Of a stretch of DNA of 5,035 nt, positions 1-5,035 are shown one piece after another. The stretch's first letter is position 1, and every line of letters begins with the position of its first letter. Made by a program: the position numbers and the translations under genes. Source of the DNA: DSUN01 sp035527715 (GTDB lineage: Bacteria > Planctomycetota > PUPC01 > DSUN01). The notes beneath the pieces were generated by a model. It was not told where the DNA came from. It did not search any database and saw nothing but the letters and a program-made list of their open reading frames with translations. The stretch covers positions 1-5,035 of the forward strand of contig DATKZY010000275.1 in the NCBI GenBank assembly GCA_035527715.1. Reading direction: 5' to 3'.

Positions 1-7
1 TGTGTTG

Positions 8-23
8 CTCCTTCCTGCTCCTT
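8..23 (-). promoter_or_regulatory. Doubled AAGGAG motif, probable ribosome binding site of a gene beyond the left edge
   Basis: After the DUF2924 stop (39-37) the minus strand carries AAGGAG at 23-18 and again at 13-8, then CAACACA up to the window edge. The second copy would be 7 bases from a start codon lying immediately outside. No terminator-like hairpin separates it from the DUF2924 gene, so the operon probably continues. Confidence 0.55.
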
Positions 24-36
24 GTGGGCGTTGGCC

Positions 37-525
37 TCAGGCCAGCTCGAAGAACCGGTATCCATTCCACCGCGTGCCGGCGGCCTCGCAGGCGATGGTG
101 CTGAGCGAGGCGTAGCGCCGGCCCTGGTACTCGAAGCCGTCGTTCAGAACCCGGACGGCGACCGCCATCCCGCGGAACTCGCGGACCAGCAGTTCCCCGA
201 CCGGCGGGAGCCGGGGGTCGCGGCGCGGTCGTGACGCATCGGCGCGACCACGGCGTTGTGTGCCGTCTGCCCGGGTCCGGCGGCTTGGGTTCGGCGCCCG
301 AACCCGCAGGTCCGCCTCGTCGGCCAGTTCCTCGGCGCGGCGGCGTGCCCGCTCCGACAGCCCGCCCATCGCCCGCGCCTGGAGCCGCCACGCGATCCGC
401 TTCCGCAGGAACGCGGCGTTGGCCGAGCGCGAGCGCTCGCCGAACGCCTCCACATACTTCGCCTTAAGCGCCGGCGTCCCCAGGGCCGCCAGGCCCTCAA
501 TCTCTTCCCGCAACGCAGCATCCAT
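37..525 (-). CDS. DUF2924-type protein with RAMA-like C-terminal domain
   Basis: The 162-residue protein matches my knowledge of the DUF2924 family over its whole length. Residues 1-70 hold the helical N-terminus (LGTPALKAKYVEAFGERS, then NAAFLRKRIAWRLQARAMGGLS). Residues 74-108 are an Arg-rich, probably disordered linker. Residues 109-162 form a small beta-rich domain: LLVREFRG, VRVLNDGFEYQGRRYASLS and GTRWNGYRFF. That last pattern (G-x-x-Y-x-S-L-S followed by a G-x-x-W-N-G-x-x-F-F motif) is like the RAMA domain, proposed to read modified adenine in DNA. The likely role is therefore DNA binding, but no DUF2924 function is established to my knowledge. The start has AGAGGAGG 5 bases upstream and lies 29 bases inside the ligase-AAA gene, so translation is coupled. 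In other genomes DUF2924 genes often sit next to site-specific recombinase genes. Confidence 0.85.
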   Translation of the reverse strand: MDAALREEIEGLAALGTPALKAKYVEAFGERSRSANAAFLRKRIAWRLQARAMGGLSERARRRAEELADEADLRVRAPNPSRRTRADGTQRRGRADASRPRRDPRLPPVGELLVREFRGMAVAVRVLNDGFEYQGRRYASLSTIACEAAGTRWNGYRFFELA

Positions 526-3500
526 TCCTGCCTCCTCTCGCTCCCAGGGATTGCCCTCCGCCCATGATCACATGTTGAAAGTGCTCCATCGAGACACGGA
601 CGCCGTCCGCCGGCAGTTGCCCTGCAATGGCCTCCTTGACCGCGCCCAACCCCGCCTCGTTGACGGCGTGTTCGATCTGTGCCCCGGTGAAGCCCGCGGT
701 TCGAGCGGCGAGGGCGTCGGGACGGACGTCCTCGGCCACGGGCATGCGGGCGAGGAGCCTGGTGAACAGCGCCGCCCGGCCCGTGGCGTTCGGCGGGCCG
801 AGGCAGACCTTGCGGTCAATGCGGCCGGGGCGGAGGATGGCGGGGTCAATGTCCTCGGGCCGGTTCGTGGTGCCGATGACGAGGACGCGGCCACGGTCCT
901 CCAGTCCGTCGAGAAGGACGAGGAGCTGGGAGACAAGTTCCCGCAAGTGGCGGGCGTCGTCCGAGGCACGGGAGCCGGCGATGGCGTCCAGCTCGTCCAT
1001 CAGGACGACCGAGGGCGCCAGGCGGGCAGCACGCTGGAACACTTCCCTGAGGCGCTGCTCGCCCTCGCCGACCCATTTGCTCAGGACCTCAGGGCCGGAG
1101 ATGATCTCGATGTGGGCGCCCGATTCCCCCGCCACGGCCCGTGCCAGCAGCGTCTTGCCATTGCCCGGCGGGCCCCAGAGGAGGATGCCGCGGCCGGGGC
1201 GGACGCCGACCCGCTGGAAGAGCTCGGGGTGCTTGAGGGGAAGCTCGGCGTAGTCGCGGACGGCCTCGACGGCGGCGTCCTGGCCGCACACGTCGGCGTA
1301 CCTGGCCGCGGGGATGTTCCGGTGCGGCCCAGGCGCCAAGGCGGGCAGGAGACTCGCCCCTGGGCCGTTCATGGCGAGCGTGTGGCCGGCTGTCGTCGGG
1401 CGTCGGAAGGGGGACCCGGCCTCGGGCTGGAGGCCCACGTCGTAGGGCAGACGGCGGGCAGCCTTGGGGAACACCCAGGCCGGCTTCCTGCTGTCAATGG
1501 CGTAGCCCAGAGCCCAGCGGGCCGGGTCGGCGGCGGGGTCGAGCGTGTCGGGCAACTCGCGGATGCGCTGTGTCGTGTGTTCGCGGTCAAAGAAGGGGCA
1601 GATGACGAGAGACTCGTTGAGCCGCGTGTCGAGCTGGGCGAGGAGCGCGGGCTTGTCAAGGGTGACCAGCTTCCCATCGAAGCTGCCCACGGCGTACCAG
1701 GCCGGGTGGTCGCGGGGGATGCCGGGGAAGCCGGCCGACGCCGCGAACCGAAGCTGCTGGCAGCCGAGGGCGAAGCAGGCCCGGCAGGGATTGGCGCCGC
1801 CTGTGGCCTGCTTCTTCTGCTGGCGCCAGCACGAGGCGACGTCGGCGATGGCGTTGAGGACGCCTTGCACGTCATGAAAGGCCAGTGGCTCGCCGTTGAC
1901 GCTGACCTCGGCGCCGCTCCAGCGCGAGATGACGCGGTGAAGGCTCTCGAGGCGGCGGACGTTCTCGACCAGCGCCTCCTGGCGAATCGCCAGGCTGTAG
2001 TGCCGCGGCCGGCCCTTCTCGTCGCTCTCGATGCTGAGGCTGCCCGCGTCGGCGAGGGCCTTCATCCGCCGCACGGCAACGTGGAAGTTCACCGAGGAGG
2101 TCCGGGCGAAGGAGGCCATCAGGTCCAGGCGAAAGCCGTTGCTCCCGTGGCACGAGGCCGGAAGGGGAGATGAGTCTGTCATGGCTGTGCGGCAGACCCA
2201 TCCCTGGGTGACGTGCTCCTTTATCCAGGCGTCGGCGAGGGTGTGGATGCGTTCCGCAATGGATGCCACGCGGACGTCCGTGCGGAGCGGCTGCTGCCGG
2301 CCTGGGGCAAAGTCGGTGAAGAAGGCCACGTAGGGTGGATAGAGGGGATCGGCCTCTTCCTTGTTCGTCTTCCAGACCACCACCTTGCGGACGCAGAGCG
2401 CCCCCTTGTCCCTCTTGGTGAACACCTCGCGGCGAAGGACCTGGGAGCGAGGGAGTTCCACAGCTTGCGCGGCGCCGACACCCTCGACCACCACGAGGTC
2501 CGTCACCTGGCTCCAGCGAACGCCGTCCGTGTCCACAACCTTGTCGTCGCGGACCCGGCGGAAGACGGCGTGCATCATGCTGGCCGCCGGCAGCGGGCGG
2601 AGCGCCTGCCAGGGCGGCGCGGCAATGGCGTCGTAGGACAGGGCCATCCGCCGCACGTGTTCGCCGCTGGCCCTCAAGGTCAGGAGGTCGTTGCACTTGA
2701 CCTCGACGACCATCTCGGGCCGTACGAAGCGGAAGAGCGCGCCGCCGCGCGAGGCGGCGAGGTGGGATGACTCCACCATCAGCGGGCGAAGTCGCTCAGC
2801 CAGCTCCAGTCGGTCCACCTCGCTGAACCCCGTGTCCACCCGCCCAAGAAGCTGGAACACCCCGTCAGGCCGGAGGAGAGCCAGCAGCAGTTCCGCCGCG
2901 CCGCCGCTCGCCCGTTCCGTGAACCCTACAATGGCCGCGTCGATGGTGATCTCCGGCTTCACCTTGGTCACCTGCCCGTCGCCACAGCGGATGACCAGGC
3001 CCTCGTGGCCCTCGCGGGTCACCAGGCGCTCGTAGGCCTCGAGCAGCCCACGCGCATCGGCGACCTGTTCGAAGGGCACGCAACGGCATAGCTTGCCGCC
3101 ATTGAGCAGGGAGGCGAGCCGCTCCGCCCGTTGAACGAACGGCATGCGTTGCGCGTCCTCGCCGCCGCCCTCCAGCAGGTCGAAGGCGCCGAAGCCGAGG
3201 TGCTGGATGGGAGCGTCAGAGCCCCTACCCAGCGCCGCCGCGAGGTCATGGACGCGCGGCCGGCGGCCTGAGCCATTCGCGTAGAGTTCGCCGGCCAGGA
3301 GCAGGTCGCGTCCTGCCAGGAGGCGGGTGGCCTCTGCCGTGGCCGGGACGTCGCCGATGACCTTCCCGCTGGGCGATAGCAGCCACGCCTCGCCGCCGGT
3401 GACGCGCAGGAACCACGTCTCGCCGTCGAGCTTCGGGGAGATGCTGTAGGGGCCCGGTGGGAGCGCCGTGGCGAGGTCGGCGGGCGAGACGCTCCGGTAC

Positions 3501-3625
3501 CGCCCGGCCACTTGACGCTTGTAGGCGGCGAGGCGCTCCGCCAGCGCCCGGTCGGCGATGCTGCCCTGGGGCGCGATGCGCCCCGTCCCCAGCGGCTGCC
3601 AGCGGGCCTGTTCCTGGGCGATCAT
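497..3625 (-). CDS. ATP-dependent DNA ligase fused to a Cdc48-type AAA ATPase
   Basis: One uninterrupted 1042-residue frame. Residues 1-370 form a nucleotidyltransferase/OB-fold ligase core: motif I KLDGE (adenylated Lys65), motif III AGELYANG (Glu113), IIIa GAFDLLEGG, IV EGLVIR (Glu208), V TKVKPE (Lys221, Lys223), OB strand VVEVKCNDL (306-314) and motif VI FRRVRDDK (355-362). Family knowledge: such enzymes seal DNA nicks through an AMP-lysine intermediate. Residues 371-770 match no family I know. They hold a winged-helix-like segment (about 495-548) and Cys614, Cys617, Cys622 with Cys599 nearby. Residues 775-1018 are a classical AAA module: Walker A GPPGNGKT (Lys824), pore-loop SKWVGEGE (Trp851), Walker B VVLMDELD (Asp877, Glu878), sensor 1 GTTNRP (Asn921), arginine fingers RPGRID (932-937) and an AAA lid. 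The start has a GGAGGTGA site and overlaps the preceding stop as ATGA. The eukaryotic-type ligase DNA-binding domain is absent. The ligase and AAA calls are strong; the joint function is inference. Confidence 0.93.
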   Translation of the reverse strand: MIAQEQARWQPLGTGRIAPQGSIADRALAERLAAYKRQVAGRYRSVSPADLATALPPGPYSISPKLDGETWFLRVTGGEAWLLSPSGKVIGDVPATAEATRLLAGRDLLLAGELYANGSGRRPRVHDLAAALGRGSDAPIQHLGFGAFDLLEGGGEDAQRMPFVQRAERLASLLNGGKLCRCVPFEQVADARGLLEAYERLVTREGHEGLVIRCGDGQVTKVKPEITIDAAIVGFTERASGGAAELLLALLRPDGVFQLLGRVDTGFSEVDRLELAERLRPLMVESSHLAASRGGALFRFVRPEMVVEVKCNDLLTLRASGEHVRRMALSYDAIAAPPWQALRPLPAASMMHAVFRRVRDDKVVDTDGVRWSQVTDLVVVEGVGAAQAVELPRSQVLRREVFTKRDKGALCVRKVVVWKTNKEEADPLYPPYVAFFTDFAPGRQQPLRTDVRVASIAERIHTLADAWIKEHVTQGWVCRTAMTDSSPLPASCHGSNGFRLDLMASFARTSSVNFHVAVRRMKALADAGSLSIESDEKGRPRHYSLAIRQEALVENVRRLESLHRVISRWSGAEVSVNGEPLAFHDVQGVLNAIADVASCWRQQKKQATGGANPCRACFALGCQQLRFAASAGFPGIPRDHPAWYAVGSFDGKLVTLDKPALLAQLDTRLNESLVICPFFDREHTTQRIRELPDTLDPAADPARWALGYAIDSRKPAWVFPKAARRLPYDVGLQPEAGSPFRRPTTAGHTLAMNGPGASLLPALAPGPHRNIPAARYADVCGQDAAVEAVRDYAELPLKHPELFQRVGVRPGRGILLWGPPGNGKTLLARAVAGESGAHIEIISGPEVLSKWVGEGEQRLREVFQRAARLAPSVVLMDELDAIAGSRASDDARHLRELVSQLLVLLDGLEDRGRVLVIGTTNRPEDIDPAILRPGRIDRKVCLGPPNATGRAALFTRLLARMPVAEDVRPDALAARTAGFTGAQIEHAVNEAGLGAVKEAIAGQLPADGVRVSMEHFQHVIMGGGQSLGARGGRNGCCVAGRD
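531..538 (-). promoter_or_regulatory. Ribosome binding site of the DUF2924 gene, inside the ligase-AAA coding region
   Basis: AGAGGAGG is followed by a 5-base spacer (CAGGA) and ATG at 525. The site is embedded in the last codons of the fusion gene, which itself ends at 497, supporting this start and coupling. Confidence 0.75.
572..1303 (-). other. Classical AAA ATPase module of the fusion protein
   Basis: About codons 775-1018. It opens with the typical pre-AAA segment (RYADVCGQDAAVEAVRD, then ELPLKHPELF), like Cdc48/p97 and proteasomal ATPases. Walker A, Walker B with the catalytic Glu, sensor 1 Asn and two arginine fingers are intact; the AAG codon for Lys824 is at 1154-1156. Trp851 sits where the substrate-gripping pore-loop aromatic residue lies in p97-type unfoldases. 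Family knowledge: these form hexameric rings that thread or remodel protein substrates. A hexamer here would display six ligase domains on one ring, which is inference. Confidence 0.9.
1760..1831 (-). other. Cysteine cluster, possible metal or Fe-S site
   Basis: Codons 599-622 contain Cys599, Cys614, Cys617 and Cys622, spaced C-x14-C-x2-C-x4-C, inside a basic, Gln-rich stretch (WRQQKKQATGG then NPCRACFALGC). Four cysteines so close together are compatible with a zinc or iron-sulphur site. The spacing does not match a zinc-finger class I can name with certainty, so the metal and the role are both inference. Confidence 0.35.
1982..2143 (-). other. Winged-helix-like segment in the middle of the fusion protein
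   Basis: About codons 495-548. The pattern is a helix (FRLDLMASFART), a second helix reading VNFHVAVRRMKALADAGSL, and a basic beta hairpin or wing (SDEKGRPRHYSLA). This is the usual layout of a MarR/ArsR-like winged helix, in which a recognition helix ends in a Gly turn followed by a charged wing. It would give the protein a second DNA contact between the ligase and the ATPase. This is judged by eye from pattern only. It could instead be a non-DNA-binding protein-interaction winged helix. Confidence 0.45.
2516..3625 (-). other. Ligase catalytic core (adenylation domain plus OB-fold) of the fusion protein
   Basis: Codons 1-370. All motifs needed for adenylate transfer are present and in order. 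The AAG codon for the nucleophilic Lys65 lies at 3431-3433. The OB part combines VVEVKCNDL with RVRDDK about 45 residues later. In family knowledge this pairing resembles the OB-fold of eukaryotic DNA ligase I (an EVKCADL-type strand and an RVREDK motif VI) and supports DNA rather than RNA as substrate. Only about 60 residues precede motif I, so no extra N-terminal DNA-binding, polymerase or nuclease domain is attached there. The enzyme may be a minimal ligase that relies on the downstream domains or partners for DNA binding. Confidence 0.88.
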
Positions 3626-4338
3626 AGGGTCACCTCCACAGGAACCGCCAGTTCCAGGTTCGTCAGGTGAAGGACGAGCAGGTAGCCGTCACCGTCCACC
3701 CGGCCCTCCAGGAACCCGCGATGGGGGACGCCGTTGCGCTCGAGGCGGATCGGGTCGCGCCCATCCGGCCCTGCCCCAACCAGAACGAGGGCGTCCGCCT
3801 CTTCGAGTTCCCGCGCCATCCCGAAGAGGAAGTCGTAGGTGAGGCCGTCCACGTGGCGGATTTGGAGGGCGCGGGTGAAGGCAAAGCGCCGCGCTGTCTC
3901 GGAGCGGGCGAGCATCCGCCCCGTCCAGACGAGTGGAGACTCGCCATCCACGTTGGCCGGCGCGTCCGCCGGCAGGCGGCGTTCCATCTCGACGCCGTCG
4001 CGGTCGCAAACGACCTCGACCTCCGCTGCCGCATAGAGAACGTTGCCCTCGGGGTCGAGGAGCACGCGGTCGGTGGGCCCCGTCCTTCGTCCCGCTGCCT
4101 CGAAGTCGATCTCGGGGTCCTCCTCGAGCAGCAGCTCGGCAAGTTCCGCGTCGTCGGGGCAACGCGAGCGCAGCGCCGCATACGTCCGCGCGAGGGGAGT
4201 TCTGATGAACCGGGCGGCCTTGACGGCTCGCCCGTCTGGCGTCTGGAGCTTGGACCGGCCGCGCCGATGGGCAGGCTCCATCCTCACCCGTGCGTCGCGG
4301 CCTCGGCCATCCTGAATCCGAATCCAGCGCGACATCAT
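3622..4338 (-). CDS. Uncharacterised 238-residue protein, second gene of the operon
   Basis: I cannot assign a function. Two ATG codons stand in tandem (4338-4336 and 4335-4333). The AGGAG at 4347-4343 lies 4 bases from the first and 7 from the second, so the second may be the true start and the protein 237 residues. The N-terminus (1-50) is basic, rich in Arg and Lys, with a short helical stretch around 45-70. The middle (about 70-120) holds an acidic segment LEEDPEIDFEAAGRR and VLYAAAEVEVV. The C-terminal part looks the most ordered: RFAFTRALQIRHVDGLTYDF (151-170), ALVLVGAG (183-190), RGFLEGRVDGDGYLLVLHL (207-225). No catalytic motif of a known nuclease, polymerase or ATPase is visible. There is no signal peptide or membrane segment. 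Its TGA overlaps the ATG of the ligase-AAA gene, so the two are probably made in a fixed ratio and may act together. Confidence 0.85.
   Translation of the reverse strand: MMSRWIRIQDGRGRDARVRMEPAHRRGRSKLQTPDGRAVKAARFIRTPLARTYAALRSRCPDDAELAELLLEEDPEIDFEAAGRRTGPTDRVLLDPEGNVLYAAAEVEVVCDRDGVEMERRLPADAPANVDGESPLVWTGRMLARSETARRFAFTRALQIRHVDGLTYDFLFGMARELEEADALVLVGAGPDGRDPIRLERNGVPHRGFLEGRVDGDGYLLVLHLTNLELAVPVEVTL
3630..3637 (-). promoter_or_regulatory. Strong ribosome binding site of the ligase-AAA gene
   Basis: GGAGGTGA, a near-perfect anti-16S match, ends 4 bases before the ATG. It sits within the last codons of the upstream gene, whose stop overlaps the start as ATGA. This fixes the start and indicates translational coupling. 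Confidence 0.8.
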
Positions 4339-4342
4339 CTGT

Positions 4343-4347
4343 CTCCT
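4343..4347 (-). promoter_or_regulatory. Ribosome binding site of the second gene, facing tandem ATG codons
   Basis: AGGAG lies inside the 12-base gap after the TGA of the first gene. The spacer is 4 bases to the first ATG and 7 to the second, which favours the second start on spacing alone. Confidence 0.65.
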
Positions 4348-4350
4348 GCA

Positions 4351-4926
4351 TCAGAGCATGGCCAGGTCAAGGTCGTCCCACGGTTCGCCGGCATCGGGGA
4401 TAGAGAGGTCCGCCTGCTCCGGGCCGACCAGCGCGAAGCCTGCGTTCTCCCCGACCAGCAGGAAGTAGCCTGCGTCGTTCTTCACCAGGAAGCGCGCCTC
4501 GCCTCTCCCGTCGCCGCCGTCCCCGGCATCCAGGCGGCAGAGGCCCGTGGCCGCCAGAAGCTCGTCGAGCCGGCCCGACACCGCGACGGGCACCAGGACA
4601 TAGACCTGCCGGGCCGTGCAGCCCAGAAGCTCAATCGCCTCCGCAGGATGCGGCTCGGAGCCTGACGCGGCATTCCCGCCCCCTCGCGCTGAGCGCAGCT
4701 CGCCGCGCTCGACGGTGTCCCCCTGGTCATCGAGATAGAGCGTGGCCGTCGTGCCTAGCGGCAGCAGGAACCGGCCGTCGCGGGTCAGAGCAGCGGCCCG
4801 GCACTCCCGGCCCTCGGCGTCCACCGGCGCCCGCCGCTTCGAGCCGTACAGCGTCGCCCGGCTCAGCTTGCGGACGGTGAAGCTGCTGGCCGTTCCCTCG
4901 CAGGCGACTTCGAGCGTTCGTTCCAT
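4351..4926 (-). CDS. Uncharacterised 191-residue protein, first gene of the operon
   Basis: I do not recognise a characterised family. The ATG at 4926-4924 is preceded by GGAGG with a 7-base spacer, which fixes the start. The N-terminal half (about residues 1-80) looks like a beta-rich domain with short alternating strands and turns: FTVRKLSRATLYG (16-28), a D-E-G-R-E-C turn near 37-42, then LTRDGRFLLPLGTTATLYLDD. A low-complexity Gly/Ser/Ala linker follows (about 80-92). A second alpha/beta region contains VYVLVPVAV (108-116) and RFLVKNDAGYFLLVGENAGFALVG (about 145-168, split by turns). The last residues are acidic and hydrophobic (WDDLDLAML). There is no signal peptide or transmembrane segment, so it should be cytoplasmic. 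It ends 12 bases before the next gene and shares the operon with the ligase-AAA protein, which suggests an accessory role. That role is inference. The coding call is firm; the function is unknown. Confidence 0.85.
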   Translation of the reverse strand: MERTLEVACEGTASSFTVRKLSRATLYGSKRRAPVDAEGRECRAAALTRDGRFLLPLGTTATLYLDDQGDTVERGELRSARGGGNAASGSEPHPAEAIELLGCTARQVYVLVPVAVSGRLDELLAATGLCRLDAGDGGDGRGEARFLVKNDAGYFLLVGENAGFALVGPEQADLSIPDAGEPWDDLDLAML

Positions 4927-4933
4927 GGTCCAT

Positions 4934-4938
4934 CCTCC
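4934..4938 (-). promoter_or_regulatory. Ribosome binding site of the first operon gene
   Basis: On the minus strand GGAGG is followed by a 7-base spacer and ATG at 4926. Another ATG at 4933-4931 is out of frame and too close to the site, so it is not the start. Confidence 0.7.
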
Positions 4939-4945
4939 ATCGGCG

Positions 4946-4963
4946 GGCGGCCCAAGTGCCGCC
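4946..4963 (-). other. GC-only hairpin in the operon leader
   Basis: The minus-strand RNA would read GGCGGC, loop ACUUGG, GCCGCC: a perfect 6-bp stem with a 6-base loop, ending 7 bases before the GGAGG site. An adjacent interrupted palindrome, GCAGC-C-GCTGC, lies at 4964-4974. They could modulate translation or serve as an operator, but such structures also arise by chance in this G+C-rich DNA. Confidence 0.3.
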
Positions 4964-4975
4964 GCAGCCGCTGCT

Positions 4976-5007
4976 TACATACATCCTCGTTCGCGGGGGA
5001 ATATCAA
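4976..5007 (-). promoter_or_regulatory. Weak sigma70-like promoter candidate upstream of the operon
   Basis: On the minus strand TTGATA (5007-5002) could be a -35 element, with TGTATG (4983-4978, spacer 18) or TATGTA (4981-4976, spacer 20) as a poor -10. This is the most A/T-rich patch of the leader. The -10 matches only about half of the consensus, and the true promoter may lie beyond the right edge. Confidence 0.22.
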
Positions 5008-5035
5008 GTCCCTGGTGCAGAATTCCGTCGAGAAA

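Noticed and set aside
1..36. Rho-independent terminator after the DUF2924 gene
   Set aside because: No GC stem followed by a U-run on the minus strand; the stretch instead shows ribosome-binding motifs.
429..440. Perfect 12-base palindrome GCGAGCGCTCGC
   Set aside because: It falls inside the DUF2924 coding region over ordinary codons for Glu-Arg-Ser-Arg-Ser-Ala. Such palindromes are expected by chance at this base composition, and no second copy was seen.
260..2173. A 637-residue open frame on the plus strand opposite the ligase-AAA gene
   Set aside because: It is a by-product of G+C-rich codon bias. It has low-complexity Gly/Ala/Asp/Val composition, no recognisable motif and no good ribosome binding site, and it lies opposite unmistakable ligase and AAA motifs.
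497..3625. RNA ligase or mRNA capping enzyme as alternative for the nucleotidyltransferase
   Set aside because: Capping enzymes share motif I and an OB-fold, but the VVEVKCNDL strand plus RVRDDK motif VI fit DNA ligases best. An RNA substrate cannot be excluded without assay.
3667..4665. A 332-residue open frame on the plus strand across the first two genes
   Set aside because: It runs antisense across two genes and their junction, with no domain signature. The minus-strand genes have strong ribosome binding sites and operon-like junctions.
4351..4926. Possible Ku homologue, given the ligase in the same operon
   Set aside because: The beta-rich N-terminus with LYG briefly suggested Ku, but typical bacterial Ku N-terminal signatures are missing and the length is too short.

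Overview
The window is a compact, very G+C-rich bacterial stretch, roughly two thirds G+C by eye. Every gene I can support lies on the minus strand. Shine-Dalgarno sites are strong, start codons are all ATG and genes overlap, so this is a bacterial operon. The sequence does not fix the taxon. G+C-rich proteobacteria, planctomycetes or an uncultivated lineage would all fit. There are no tRNA, rRNA, CRISPR or insertion-sequence features.

Layout in transcription order (right to left): a leader of about 110 bases (4927-5035) holds a weak promoter candidate, a GC-rich hairpin and a clear ribosome binding site. Next come an uncharacterised 191-residue protein (4351-4926) and an uncharacterised 238-residue protein (3622-4338). 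The third gene (497-3625) encodes a 1042-residue protein joining an ATP-dependent DNA ligase core to a Cdc48/proteasomal-type AAA ATPase. The fourth is a 162-residue DUF2924-type protein with a RAMA-like C-terminus (37-525). Gaps are +12 bases, then overlaps of 4 (ATGA) and 29 bases. The last 36 bases carry two AAGGAG motifs, so another gene probably starts just outside the left edge.

The main point of interest is the third gene. It has ligase motifs I, III, IIIa, IV, V and VI, then an unassigned middle with a winged-helix-like segment and a cysteine cluster, then a complete AAA module with Walker A, Walker B, sensor 1, arginine fingers and an aromatic pore loop. I know of no characterised protein with this architecture. 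My inference is a DNA-end or nick-processing machine in which the AAA part remodels protein on DNA and the ligase seals it. The DUF2924 protein would be a DNA-binding partner and the first two proteins dedicated accessory factors. Whether this serves repair, mobile-element recombination or defence cannot be told from this window.
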